This document shows positions 22,187 through 34,151 of a DNA stretch of 64,000 bases, piece after piece. Both the position numbers and the translations under genes were made by a program. Source of the stretch: Buddleja alternifolia (taxonomy: Eukaryota; Streptophyta; Magnoliopsida; Lamiales; Scrophulariaceae); contig CM033395.1 in NCBI GenBank assembly GCA_019426215.1, positions 17,908,569 through 17,972,568 of the forward strand, given 5' to 3'. The notes under the pieces were generated by a model. That model did not search any database, was not told where the DNA came from, and saw only the letters and a list, made by a program, of their open reading frames with translations. How positions within the stretch are numbered: the stretch's first letter is position 1; the number at the start of each line of letters is the position of its first letter.

Positions 22187-22964
22187 CAGTGTTTTAAAAG
22201 GCAGTCTCGGGGCGCGCCCTGGGCGTAAGCCCGGGGCGGGGCATTCCTGAAACGCCCGGGGCAATAGGAGGGGGGCGTAACCCCTCATGGGCGTACGCCC
22301 AATCAATTGGGGCATATGCCCCGGGCGAAAACCCGCCCAGTCCTTGGGCGTACGCCCAATGTATTTCATGTCCATACGGTATGATTTTAGGCCTAAATTG
22401 ATTTTTTTTTCAATTTTCAATCTAAAACCCACTTAAACTTTTTGCATGTTTTATTCTTTTAGTAAAAACCCATGACCCACTTATTCAATTAAATCAAACA
22501 TTAAAAAAAAACTAAGCTGCAAGAGCAACACAGCTTAATGCTTGAGTATTGAGAGCCGAAGATGAAAATAATGATCTTAATGATGAGACTTTTGATAGTG
22601 ATTGAGTAATTTAGTGCTCGTTAACTATTATTTTTAATCTTTATTTTGCGTAACGCTAGAATTTGAAATAATTATTTGTCTATCTTGATTGTTTTTTGCA
22701 AGAGTTGAGCTTGGACTTTTAGTTTGCATGGTTGAATATATTATTATTTTTAACTTTCTCTGTCTTATTTTTATACTTAATTTTATCCTTCAATTTTATA
22801 ATTTTTTGCTAATTTAAATTAATTCTTAATATTATATTATATTATATTTTTTTAATACTAAAAAAGCAAAATTCGCGGGGTATACGCTCCGTGCCTCGGG
22901 GCTTACGCCCCGCCTTGTGGGACATAAAACGCCCCGCCCAGCGCCTTCGCCTTTTAAAACACTG
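22187..22964. mobile_element. hAT-type non-autonomous element, 778 bp
   Basis: Left end CAGTGTTTTAAAAGGC; the right end reads CCTTTTAAAACACTG on the plus strand. The 8-bp duplication TATGTGGC is perfect (22179-22186, 22965-22972). Both subterminal regions are strikingly GC-rich (22200-22360, 22870-22950) with the palindrome GGGCGTACGCCC twice and GGGGCATATGCCCC. The core is AT-rich. It has no transposase. The CAGTG start and 8-bp duplication identify the hAT superfamily. Confidence 0.92.
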
Positions 22965-24119
22965 TATGTGGCCTAATCAATCTATTAAAGTGATGCCCAA
23001 CATCAACCCATCAAATGGATGATTCAATCCCTTTGTCCATTGTTCATCAAATCTCAACCTTTTATCGATCTTATTGATTTATAAATAATTTAAGTTCAAC
23101 CCACTAACTATCTATTAGTCTAACAATTGAATTTCACCTTGCAACCTTTTGCTGGTATGGAGGGTGAAATTTGTTTCGACTAATGGCATTCATGCACTTA
23201 AGAAAAATTTAAAATATGTTTCAACATATAACCCCCATTGCTTAGGGACGATATTATATATTAAATATCATTTTAATTTCTCCTAAGTTCAATGGAGGAC
23301 AAGATACCTAGTACCCTTTACCAACTTAATATTTTCAAAGTGGGAGAATTTAAATTATTTATTAGTTCTCACTTTGCACATTAATCCATTTTATACTTAA
23401 CATACAAACATGGATTAAATAAAAAGATAGCAATCCTAGAAAGCTAACAACACACAATTCATGGACTTTTATTCCCAGATTGAGACAAGCCAATGTCTCA
23501 ATCAAAAAAAAAAAAAAAACTACACTAAAGCTTCTAAACCTCCTTTTTGTGTCTTCTCAGCTCGACTTGGATTTCTCCTTTGGGGCTATTCTATTTCTAA
23601 CTATTACATTTTAATATAAGCCACCTATACAAAGATATTCTAGAAAGAAAATAAAAATAGGCTCAAAAAGGCCTTTACAATCCATCGAAAAGAAATACAA
23701 ATATAAACGAGCCCAAGTCCATGAATCATGTCTCCCATCACATAACATGTCAAACATGATATAAATCACATAATACACGAAAATCATATATGTTAATATC
23801 TAATTAAATTCCAAATTAAATTATTGTTTTTCATATTCTCGAGGAAATTAAATTTATTTAGTTCTTTAAAAAAATTCAATTTTAATGAACTCCAATTAAT
23901 TTCATATTAAAATCTAATTTTAATAAACATTAATCTCTAAGTATATCAAAATTAATTTCACAATAGAAAGGATCTAATATAATTCAAAATCTAACTTTAA
24001 CTAACATTAGATTAGATGAAATTAAAATACCTTTATTAAATAAATAATATTATTTACTTTTGTATTAAAATCCAATTTTAATCAAAAACTAAACAATATA
24101 TATATATATATTTAATAAA

Positions 24120-24184
24120 TGACCCGGGTCACCCATGGGTTGACCCGGGTCAGGTTGTTGCAACCTGTGTGTTGTAAAACACAC
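24120..24184. repeat. Run of five adjacent perfect palindromes
   Basis: TGACCCGGGTCA (24120-24131), CCCATGGG (24132-24139), TGACCCGGGTCA again (24141-24152), AGGTTG-TTG-CAACCT (24152-24166) and GTGTGTT-GTAA-AACACAC (24167-24184). They lie in the leader of element A/B, where RNA hairpins could form. Confidence 0.85.
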
Positions 24185-24275
24185 GAGTGGGCTCACCGTG
24201 TGGCCCAATTGCACGGCAGCCTGAGCTGTGCAGCCCATCCCTCTCGACAGCCCAGCTGCCGAGAAAGATGGGCTC

Positions 24276-25772
24276 TGTTAGGAAATTTCATGTTAGATGT
24301 TTTGATGATGACAAGATAGGATTTTATGTTAGACCCTAAAATATAATGTAAGTTTATGTTTCATAAGATCAATTGTATAAGTGTTTGAAAGGATGTAATT
24401 TTGTTAGGCTTGTAATTTTTATCTTTGTTGATTTTAGACTCAGTATTAGATACCGAATCGCTAATAGAATTCTAGGTGAGCCTATTAGAGATGGAGTTGA
24501 AGATCAGCGTCTGAAGTCAGAAGAAGATGAAGATTTATCCTCAGTGTCTGTCAAACGCTAAAGGACTATTCCAGGATTCATGGATCAAGCGCTCAAAGCA
24601 CTCTAGCGATCAGTATCAGATTCACCTGAAATAAATTCTCAAGTCATGAAGGACTTAAATGCAATCATTCAACGGACATTTATTTTCAACGGGAAATAAA
24701 TTCAAATGCATTAAATGCCTGATAAGAGCATTAAATGTGATAAGCCAATTTGACTTGTGGACAAGCCACCTGTTGACTAGACTGTCAGAAATTCAGAGTT
24801 TATAGCTGCTCCCGTCCAATCGGAACCAGCAGGAATTCAGGAATGTCAGAGAAAAAGTATAATCACGCGCCGCGTGAAAGGCACGCTCTCACATGTGTCC
24901 AATAGACAGATCCCAAAAATTGCCTATAAATACCTTACTTCCAGCAAACCCTAAAAATATACATATAGATATATACGTACATACACAAGAAAAAAATTTG
25001 CTGAAGAAAAAGCTTAGAAACTCCATAGCCAAAATCTTTCAAGCTTTTTACATACATTCTATACAGTCAAAAACATCTCAAACATCTTCCAAAGAAGAAA
25101 TCTAAACTCTTACTGAGATATTCCAAGTTGTTTGATCTTTCCAAAAACAAACAAACCCTCGTGATAAAACCCTCAACCTTTCATCTGTGTGAGAAAGTTG
25201 TTGAAACAGGCAGTATTTCTGAGTGAGAGAAGTTTGTAGAAGAAGATCTTCATTAGTGATGACATCTGTGTGATCAAGGAGCCCGAGATCATTTTCACCT
25301 ATTTACTATCTTGTAGAAGATTCTGTGTGATTCTTTGATAATCATATTAGTAAATTCCCTCCAAGTGAAAAAAGAGAAGAAGGACGTAGCTGGGATTACA
25401 TCACCTAGTAAACCTTATATATCTTGTGTCATTTACTTTTATTATTGTCTTGTTTCTTATTATTTTATCTATTCTAAAAAAGACAAGTCAATCTGCTAAG
25501 CTACTATTTAACCAAAACGAATGCTAAAGCTTTAAAATCATTTCCGCTGTGCTAACCCTGATTAAGCGATCTAAGCATTACCCTACTTTGGTAAATTGCT
25601 GAAATCACTAAGTATAATTTATCTTTACTGAAGCGTCTGACCCAAGCGCTCAGCTTTCTAAGTATTCTAATCTTTAAAAGTGATACGAATTTTTTGAAGT
25701 CGGAAAAGACTTCAGGGTCTATTCAACCCCCTCCCCTTTCTAGACCCTTTCGTATGCCACTTGGGACCACCA
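24276..25772 (+). repeat. 5' LTR of the plus-strand copia
   Basis: About 1,497 bp, TG...CA. Its 3' boundary is set by the PBS that follows after two bases. It includes a TATAAATA-like box (CCTATAAATACC, about 24921-24932), a good promoter candidate, followed by repeated ATACATA words. No partner LTR is present. Confidence 0.8.
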
Positions 25773-25774
25773 AG

Positions 25775-25786
25775 TGGTATCAGAGC
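25775..25786 (+). other. Primer-binding site for initiator tRNA-Met
   Basis: TGGTATCAGAGC, the copia-type complement of the 3' end of initiator methionine tRNA, placed three bases after the LTR end. Confidence 0.9.
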
Positions 25787-25890
25787 TGTTGAAGTAGAAA
25801 CCTAAGCGTTTCCGAGCGTAACTGCTTGTTTAGATCCATCTTTTTAAAACGTAGTCATTTTTAAAACTCTCTCTCTCAAAACATCTCATT

Positions 25891-27405
25891 ATGGCTTTTA
25901 ACAAAATGCCTAAGTTGGTAGAGTCAAACTATGATTCTTGGAAACTTAGAGCATTCAGGTATTTATGTTCTTGCGATAATGAAATGTGTGATGTAATTTC
26001 AGATGGCCCCATTAAGATCATGAAAGTGATAACTCGAGCACCTGGAGCTGATGAAGCCACTCCAGATGGATATGTCGAGAAACCTAAGTTAGAATGGACG
26101 CCTGATGATCGGAAAAGAGCAAATCTAGATAATGTTGGACGAAGTGCACTTTACTCAGCATTAGGAGACAATGATGCATTATTCAACAAGATCAAGCAAT
26201 GTAAAACTTCCAAAGAAATATGGGATTAGTTGGCTATAGTGTGTGAAGGTTCAACACAGATAAAGGAGAATAAGCTCTCCATAGCCATGCAAAGATTTAA
26301 ACATTTCAAGATGCAATCCAACGAGATGCTAGAACAATTGGACGCAAGGCTTACTATGCTCATTACAGAGTTAGCGTCATTGGATAAAGAATTGACCAAT
26401 AAGGAAACGGTCAATAAAAATTTTAGAAGTCTTCCGAGCAAGTATTTGATTAAGACTGTTGCTATGAGAGAATCTCAGACATTGGAGACCTTTACTCCAG
26501 AACATGTATTCTCAGAATTAAAGGCATTTGAATTCGAATTGGGTGATGTCAGCGACACATCGACTTCAGCGACTGAATCAGGAGCATTAATCGCTACCAC
26601 CAAAAGCAAGGGTAAAATGATTAGTGAGGAGGAATCAACAGAATCCAATGAGGAAAAAGAGATGGCTTTATTGGTCAAGAAATTCAAGAAATTTCTAAGA
26701 TATGAAAAGAGAAATCCTATTGGAAAAACTTCATTTCAAACTCCTCTCCCTGCGCCAGTTCCTTACCAAGCGCCTACAACTCCTACTCAGAATCTCTCAG
26801 CGCCAGTCATTTCCAAGCGATTAACCACTGAACAGAAAATGAAAATTGATTTATGTTATAATTGCAGGAAACCAAGGCACTACCAGGTAAATTGCCCTTA
26901 TCCAAATGTGTCTAAGCCCACAAGGCAAGACAATGCGGATAGAAACCAATTCAGTAGCAACCTTCATCAACAAGGTTTGCTAACGGAATCTGAACCATTC
27001 TCCGCACCTGAAGAGGATTTGGAATCATCAGATGAAGGTAGTGATGATGAACAAACAAGTGACTCAACATTGATTTGTCTTATGGCAAGAGATGATGAAG
27101 CGTCTGACGACTCGCTACCAGAGGTAACCACTAAATTATCTCATCCTCTTTCGTATGATGAATTACTTGACAAAGTCAATGAATATTATAAAGATTGTCA
27201 AGATGCCGCCAAAATATGTCAATATGATCTCGCTATTATCTCATCACTCACAAGAGATAAAGTAACGCTCAAAGCAGAGTTAAAAGTTCAGCAACAGTGC
27301 ATTGAGAATAACCAATCACTTGAGAGTGAGATTACTCAATTGAAAAGCGATCTTGATATAATAGTCAAGAGAGAAGCTGATCTGATCGCTAGACTTGCCA
27401 AATAA
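25891..27405 (+). pseudogene. gag of the plus-strand copia, first part
   Basis: The ATG at 25891 opens MAFNKMPKLVESNYDSWKLR, typical of SIRE-type gag. A TAG at 26227-26229 follows KTSKEIWD, and the frame continues in register to a stop at 27403-27405. Conserved UBN2 features include FKHFKMQSNEMLEQLDARLT, then NKNFRSLPSKYLIKTVAMRE and EHVFSELKAFE. A knuckle CYNCRKPRHYQVNC (CCHC) follows, then an acidic stretch and a coiled-coil tail (QCIENNQSLESEITQLKSDL). Further stops and the solo LTR at 27505 follow. It is a broken particle protein. Confidence 0.85.
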
Positions 27406-27504
27406 GAGCAGCTCATCTCATCATTATCCAAAGCATCAAGAAACTTAGATAATGTGACTAATGTAACAAGACTTTTTGGTGAAAGGACCGAGTGAGGGTG
27501 TGAT

Positions 27505-29128
27505 TGTTAGGAATCCTATACATGAAAACAGAGAATTGCAGCGGAAGATTCAAGGATTCCTACCGGTAGATCACAAAAATAGATCTGATGATTTTAATGC
27601 GTTTCGCGGAAAAATAAAACGAATAAAAATACCTTTTTGATTCGTTTACTGATTCTGAAGAACAACAATCCTCCAAAGGCTCCTGTCTCTAAAGTTTCAC
27701 ACGAAACGAGCCTTCCAAAGATCCCGAAACTCATCCTTCTTTGCTGTAGTGGACGGCTAGAGAGGAGAGAGGGGAGAGAGTTCTTTTCCTTTTGTGTCGT
27801 GTTTCTTTCTTATCTTAGGGTTTGTTCCATTGTAGGAGTCCTTTTAAACTCAACTAGCTTGTGGAACAAGTTGGAGGCTACTCCAACCCTAAGTGGTTGC
27901 CCCTCCTAGGGCTTCCTTGGACTGGGTGGGCTTTTAATTGGCTTGTCTAATTTCTAGCCCATCTGTATATATTTAATTTAAATCCAATTTAAATATAATA
28001 TATACTATTAATTAATTCCTTTTAATTAATATACTAATTAAATAATTTAATTAATTGATTTAATCTAATTAAATCAATCAGTCCATTTAATTCTTCCTAA
28101 AAGATTTACACAAAAGGATACATCCCGTTCGTTTCTTATAGCGCGACTCTTTAGGTTCGTCTCAATTGGCAAAGGGAGGAATTACCTAAGGATGTGAGTG
28201 TCACCTAGCCAGTCCCGTGGACTCACATCGTAACCCAATTGAGTACGAAATGAATGAATCATTTTACGAACCTCTTGATCATAAATGCCGTATGAGTATA
28301 AGCCCTTCACTGACGTATCCCGATCAAGTGAGAGTCATGGAAAATGTCAAACTCACTAAACTTGATACTGTGCATTAGATTATAGCATAATGAAATTACT
28401 AAACTACCCTCAGTGTCCCACATAAGTTATTTGTTATGCTTTGGCCAAAGACTTTATAATTTCATTAGCCTATAATCGCACAGGATACTTACTCGTTTAC
28501 TATCGAGACAGTGAATCCCATCTTGGCGATCACTGATCAACTGCTACTTGTCTCATTGATATCGCACTTCGAGGTCGACCCCACCGACGGGTGATATGGG
28601 CTTAACTACTTTGGTAACAGATCCAATAATACAAGCACATTGATCATGAACCCTCAGGTCTAAGGCCCACGCATACTATTACAATCAGTAATCCAATCAT
28701 TGACAGCCACTGAGTAAATACCCATGTGATCGGATTACTACAAGCCGTGTTCGAATATGTCAATTCCATTGACATATCTATGATATTTGCTCCCACTATC
28801 CCTATAGTGTTCGACTGGCACTCATCGTCAGAGCATGTGTCATATAAGTCGAATCTTAATGCCCAATTAAGATTCTTTAACTTGCGAACCCTTTTAAGTG
28901 ATATGGTGTAAGACTCTTCCCATGCCACGTCTTTATTCCATAAAGGGCAAAGAGTCAAACCTTTATTCACATGGACTATATGTTCAATACTTATTTAGAT
29001 GCCATAAAGATTTATATGAACAAAATACAGATGCCTTTATTAATATCATTTTAATAGTTTGTACAACATAATAAGATACCCTAATCTAACTATTTGTCCT
29101 CATTGGCATCTAGGGCATATACCTAACA
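27505..29128 (-). mobile_element. Solo copia LTR in gag, 1,624 bp
   Basis: TGTTAGGAATCCTATAC to ATACCTAACA, with a perfect 5-bp duplication GTGAT (27500-27504, 29129-29133). Only one LTR and no internal part remain, the mark of LTR-LTR recombination. The TTGCAGCGGAAG word near its left end and the GCGCGACTCTTTAGGTTCGT block at 28141 show it is in reverse orientation and related to LTRs A/B and C. AT-rich TTAATTAA tracts lie at 27965-28080. It interrupts the gag reading frame. Confidence 0.92.
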
Positions 29129-29760
29129 GTGATAAATTTGGTCAAAAATCAAAAGCATCTAAGGTTACGGCAAACAACAAAGGAAATGGTGTTTTCTTTG
29201 TTGAGAAAGGTTCACAAGGACAAACGCTAAATGAACCAAGCGACAATGGTACGAGGCCAAATGAGAAAGCCAAAGCTGACTCAGGCAAGGGAAAGGCGAA
29301 AGCAAATGATCCACAAAGATGGGTTCATCCAAACGCTCAAAAGGCTAAGAATAAACCTGATTACTGTGAATTAAGCGCTAAGCATCAAGCACCAAAAGTG
29401 CACCCTAAGCCAGTGCCAAGGAAATACCAGCGTCAATATCCACAACGATCTAGATCATATTATCGCTACTATGATAACTATGATTATGACTATGATTATG
29501 ATTACTATTATAATCAAGGATATTACTATACACCCAAAAAGCACACACAACACAATGTGAAACACACGAAGGCCAGTATTCCTATAATCAAGGATATTAC
29601 TATACACCCAAAAAGCACACACAACACAATGTGAAACCTAAGAAGGCCAGTATTCCTACAATGAAGACTAGGCAAATATGGGTTCCTAAAATTTTAATTC
29701 AAACCAAAGTCACTAACAATGAAGGACCCAGGACAACATGGGTACCTAAGAAGAATTAGA
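29129..29760 (+). pseudogene. gag C-terminal part of the plus-strand copia, with a 74-bp duplication
   Basis: Gag resumes after the solo LTR (KFGQKSKASKVTANNKGNGV) and runs through basic, Asp/Tyr-rich sequence (YYRYYDNYDYDYDYDYYYNQ). A direct duplication of 74 bp (29509 and 29583, word TATAATCAAGGATATTACTA) is not a multiple of three and throws the second copy out of frame, ending the ORF at 29634. The normal frame then continues to a TAG at 29758-29760 after the repeated QIWVPK and RTTWVPK words, which are typical of the gag to protease junction. Confidence 0.75.
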
Positions 29761-29772
29761 ACTATCCTTAGC

Positions 29773-30703
29773 AGGTACCTAGAGCCAACACCGATACTTC
29801 TGTTTGGTACTTCGATAGTGGGTCAACAAGGCATATGACTGGATCAAAGGATCTCTTGGTCAATTATCGTGTAACCAACGGTCCTCAAGTTATATTCAGT
29901 GATAACTCCAAAGGTAAAACCAAAGGTATAGGTATCATGCATAGGGGAAACATCATGATCAGTGATGTATATTATGTTGAGGGTCTTAAGCATAATTTGT
30001 TAAGCATTAGTCAATTTTGTGATAAAGGCTTTGAAGTAAAATTTTCAAGCGACTTCTGCTATGTTAACGACGCTAAGACTAAGTCTACTAAATTAAGAGG
30101 AAAAAGAACAAATAATGTTTATTTAGTAGATTGTGATTCTACAATTGATAACAACCCCACATGCTTTGTTGTTAAAAGTTAAAATGAATTGGGTTGGTTA
30201 TGGCATCGAAAAATGAATCACCTAAACTTTAAGGCAATCTCTCAATTAATATCGCTAAATCTTGTAGAGGGATTACCTAAGGGTTCCTTTCAAAAGAATC
30301 GCTTATGTGATGCATGTCAAATGGGTAAACAAGTTAAATCATCTTTTAAGAAGAAACCATACCTATCTACTTCTAGAGTTCTTGAACTATTGCATCTAGA
30401 TTTGTTTCGTCCTATTCAAATCATGAGCGTTAATGGTAAAAAGTACTCGCTAGTAATGGTTGATGATTTCTCTCGCTATACATGGGTAGAATTCCTAGCG
30501 ACCAAAGATGAAACTAGTATCAAGCTCACATCACTAATTCGTCAATTGCAAACTTATAAAGATTTAAAAGTGATGAGAATCAGAAGCGATAGAGGAACTG
30601 AATTTACTAACCAATTTGTTGAGAAATTTTGTATAGATTTTGGAATACTTCATGAGTATTCTGCTCCTAGAACACCTCAACAGAATGGAGTTGCCGAGCG
30701 ACC
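29773..30703 (+). pseudogene. Protease and integrase fragment of the plus-strand copia
   Basis: The protease active site VWYFDSGSTRHMTG (about 29800-29845) is followed by HNLLSISQFCDKGFEVKF. A TAA at 30180-30182 breaks the frame. GAG-pre-integrase and integrase then read from 30189: WHRKMNHLNFKAISQL, CDACQMGKQVKSSF, LDLFRPIQIMSVNG, VMVDDFSRYTWVEFL, RSDRGTEF and TPQQNGVAER. The homology ends inside the GVAERxN motif at about 30703. The residues after it are leader sequence of another element. The HLDLFRP site carries F-R where the family usually has F-G. Confidence 0.88.
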
Positions 30704-30917
30704 AATTTTTAATTTCCATCACATAAATTACATAAAATTCTACTTTTATTAATTTCTAACGAACGAAAAATAAACCAAATCCTCAAGAACACAAAAAAAA
30801 CAAACATGAAATTCACATACCTAATCATGCATCGATAAACTGTAAATCATGCATCTTTATAGCATATTTACACATAAATTACATACGCCAAACCCCGCGA
30901 TTTGGCTCTGATACCAC
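30704..30917 (-). other. Remnant leader and PBS of element A/B
   Basis: AT-rich leader of the minus-strand element ending, in its own orientation, at LTR B. The reversed initiator-Met PBS GCTCTGATACCA is at 30905-30916, one base from the LTR. The left edge is the deletion junction with the plus-strand copia. Confidence 0.8.
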
Positions 30918-32580
30918 TGTTGGGGAAAAATAACCAAACGCAGCGAAAATGAAATTTTAAAATTTTATTTGGATTTCCCCATAACAGGATCAATTCCGGG
31001 GTTTTATTAGACGTATGTATAATAGAGTAAACAATACTTTACCCATTGTAGCGAAGTCGTTGGAGAATCTCAGAAATTTGAATCCTTCAACTTCTTCGCG
31101 AATAACTTCGGCTAAAATCTTGATAATCCGAGCAGTCCAAATGTTCTGCCTCTAAATTGTCTCGCCGAAAAAACTTGATGAGAAAAATTCTCCTTCTTCT
31201 TGGTGCTTAGATCGACGGCTTGGGGAGAGAGGGAAAGAGGAAATGCTTTCTTGTGGCTCAAGTGTTAATTGTAACTTATAACCTAGGTATTGACTAATGT
31301 GATATATTTATATCACTTAAGTTAATACCTTGGGCTTAATTGGCCCATTATGGACACCTAGTGGCCCCCCCCCCCATATGGTCTTGGTGTTCCTCTTGGT
31401 ACACCAATTTTAACTCAGTCCAATCCATTATTTAATTAATTAATTCAATCCAATTAATTAATCTAATTAAATAATAGATAGGATATTTAATTAATTTTAT
31501 TTCTCCAAGAAATAACATATTAATTAAATTATAAATGAACTAACTTATTTCTTCAAATAATTAATTTTATTTAATTAATTTTAAGTATCCAATACTTAAA
31601 ATATTACCACAAGAAATATTTCATATTTTCTATCGATTTTTCCGTTTTAAGCATGACTCTTTAAGTTCATCTATATTTGGTAATGAGAGGATTTCATTGA
31701 ATATGAATCTCACCTAGCCAGTCAAGTGGTCTACATTGTAACCCAAATAAGATGAAATGATTGGATCATTTTTACCTTTCCTATTGTAAATACCGTGTGA
31801 ATATAAACTCTTCGTTTCCTTATCCCGATCAAGTGAGAGTCATGATTTTTGGTCAAACTCTCTAACTTGACACTATGCTATATTTATAATAAGTCTAGAT
31901 CAGTTAACACTTTGGCCAAAGACTTCAAGATTTAAATTACTTAAAAATGCATAGGATAATTCCTCTTCGTTCACCTTCGAGGGAACGAATCTCATCTTGA
32001 ATATCAGTTAAGACTACTACATACCCATTAGGTTACAGCTCGAGATTAACCCCACCAAAGGTGAATTAGATCTAACTATTCTAATGACAAACCTAATGTC
32101 ACAAGTATATCTCCAACTTGATTCCTCAAATTTAGAGTTCAGACACACCTATTACAATTTAATTAATTTTGTCATTGATTGTCAAAGATTGAAAAACCAT
32201 GTGATAGAATCGATGCGAGTCATGTCTGAGTGCCACTATCTCCATCAGTTAACCTATGATATGAATTATTCACTACTTCCTAGTGATCGATGGGCACCTT
32301 TCTCGTCAAAACTCATATCATACAAGTCTTCATGATTTCCAATGCCCAATTGAAAATCATTGACTTGCAGACTATTTTAGTACACAAGTATCAAACTCCT
32401 CTAGTGCCTTAGAGCGTTAACTCTTGTGTTCATGGACTTATAGATGATTACAATATATAATGCCAATATAATCGTAAACAACTAATTGCCTTTTATTAAT
32501 AGAATGTGAAACAATTACAAATTGATAATGTCCTAACATTTTCCAATCCTCTAGTGGCATTTAAGGACATTAACCTAACA
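30918..32580 (-). repeat. LTR B (5' LTR of element A/B)
   Basis: 1,663 bp, TGTTGGGGAAAAATAACC to CCTAACA. The reversed PBS lies immediately to the left and the AGAAC duplication to the right. A run of nine or more C at about 31366-31376 replaces the GCCC of LTR A. Confidence 0.88.
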
Positions 32581-32585
32581 AGAAC

Positions 32586-34151
32586 AATTTACCTCTTGTA
32601 GCGTGTTCATTATCAAGTTCATGAGAGTAGCAACTCATGAGTTCCTACCTGTAGATTGTCACGCGAAGATGATGATCTTCAAAAGCTCCAACCTCTTCAC
32701 TTAGCGACGGGGTGGAAAGCCAGGGCTTATGAGAGGGAGAGGGTATTATTTATTTTACTGCTTTTACCTAAGAAAACACAACTCCAAGTTGTAGGTGTAA
32801 AAGTGATTAAGTGAATAATGCTTTAATGACTAAGGTGTTAAATAAACCAAGCGACTTACTCACCAAGCAGGGCCGGCCGTCCGAGCCTAGTTGGGATGGG
32901 CTTATTGGGCTCAACCAATGTATAGCCCAATGTTAAGTAATGTAATTAATTAATCCAAGCCCAATCTAATTAGACAATTAATTAAATACTTATTCTTTTA
33001 ATTAATAGTATATATTAATTCCAAATTAATTCAACTATTAATATTGATTAAATAAATATATTTAACTCATACCATTAAATATATATTTATTAAATCAACA
33101 CATCCCTAACGATCAGTAGTTTCACATCCATGTGAAATTACCGAAATACCCTTTTGCAGTAAAACCATTTCATCCTATCATCTTCATATAGTGCGACTCT
33201 CTATACTCGTCTTGATTGGCATTGGGAGGATTCCAAGGATATAGTTATCACCAAGCCAGTCCCGTGAAGCTATATCGAAACCCAATCAAGCACGAGATGA
33301 ATATGTCATCACAAACCTTTAAGTTACAAACAAGGTATGCATATAAGCTCTTCACTAATGCGATCCGATCAAGTAAGAGTCATGGAATGTCAAACTCATA
33401 GAACTTGATACTGTACTAAACACACTAATGTGAAATTACCGAACTTTCCTTCGTATCCAATACATGTCAGTTATATTTGCCTTGGACAAAGACTTGAATT
33501 CCACAACACCTATGATGGTACAGGTTGCTTCTCGTTTACTTTCGAGACAGTGAATCCCCTATTGGCAGTCGACTTCCCATTATCGAATGCACCGATTGAA
33601 TCTTACTTCGAGGTAAACCTCACCAACGGGTGATTGGGCCTAACTACTCTAATAACTTATTCAATGGTACGAGCACAATGTAAATGACTCCTCAGGTCTA
33701 AAGCTCACTCATACTATCATAACTGGTAATCCTGATCATTGACTGTCACTGAGTAAAAACCCATGTGATCGGATTACAACGAGTTGTGTTCGTATATGTT
33801 AACTCCGTTAACCATATCCATGACACCAGCTCCCACTTTCAAATCAGTGTAAGACTAGCACTCCTGGTCAAAGCAAGTGTCATACGAGTTGAATCTTAAC
33901 GCCCAACTAAGATTCCTTAACTCGTGAACCATATTATAAGATCGAGCACTTAACTCCACCAATGCCTCCACACAAATAAGTGGTGGTGAGTACACCTCAA
34001 TCTTAGGGACTTGTTTGTTCAATACAGTTAATGCCACAAAGTTTTACATGAATAGAAATCCATTGTCTTTATATAAATGTTCGTACATTATAAATCAGTG
34101 CCCTACTTAAATCTAATTCCTCAATGGAATTGAGAGCACACACCTAACAAT
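32586..34151 (-). repeat. Element C left LTR, second piece
   Basis: It starts AATTTACCTCTTGTAGCG right after the AGAAC duplication and ends CACCTAACA, followed by the reversed polypurine tract. It is collinear with 43674-44445: the same GGGCCGGCCGTCCG word, the same TTAATTAATCC block and the same GCGACTCTC block. Uninterrupted GAGATAGAACAATTTACC at the right LTR proves the empty site. Confidence 0.88.

Larger units (their letters stand above)
21971..24275 (-). other. Leader (5' UTR) of element A/B with repeats and palindromes
   Basis: Non-coding stretch upstream of gag of the minus-strand element, interrupted by a hAT MITE (22187-22964). A motif GCAACCTTTTGCTGGTATG occurs at 22164 and 23136. 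AT-rich AATCCAATTTTAAT-type repeats fill 23780-24110. A (TA)n run sits at 24097-24110. Five perfect palindromes lie back to back at 24120-24184. The plus-strand copia inserted at 24276 and a later deletion removed the rest of the leader up to 30704. Confidence 0.65.
24276..30703 (+). mobile_element. Plus-strand copia element (SIRE/Maximus-like), 3' truncated
   Basis: The LTR starts TGTTAGGAAATTTCATG at 24276 and ends ACCACCA near 25772. The initiator-Met PBS TGGTATCAGAGC follows at 25775-25786, then gag, protease and integrase. It stops abruptly inside the integrase at about 30703, where the leader of element A/B resumes; RT, RNase H and the 3' LTR are absent. The gag is split by a solo LTR (27505-29128). 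The long gag with a coiled-coil tail after the zinc knuckle suits the SIRE lineage. The left flank is GGCTC, but there is no right end to check. Confidence 0.82.
16221..32580 (-). mobile_element. Copia element A/B (minus strand), full span with nested insertions
   Basis: LTR A (16221-17997) and LTR B (30918-32580) are the two LTRs of one element. A 5-bp duplication AGAAC flanks the pair (16216-16220, 32581-32585), and the unbroken site is present in the right LTR of C. A reversed polypurine tract (AATCTCCCACTCG, from 17998) adjoins A, and a reversed Met-tRNA PBS (GCTCTGATACCA, 30905-30916) adjoins B. So 5' is at the right and transcription ran leftward. Genes in order: gag, protease, integrase, RT, RNase H (21970 down to 18013), each broken. 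By eye the first 100 aligned LTR bases differ at 8 positions, so this is not a recent insertion. Confidence 0.88.

Noticed and set aside
22154..22432. Minus-strand frame 22154-22432 as a gene
   Set aside because: It lies in the GC-rich palindromic flank of a hAT MITE and has no recognisable domain.
30918..32580. LTR B as a solo LTR
   Set aside because: It has a PBS at its inner edge, and its outer AGAAC pairs with the AGAAC outside LTR A, so it is one end of a full element.
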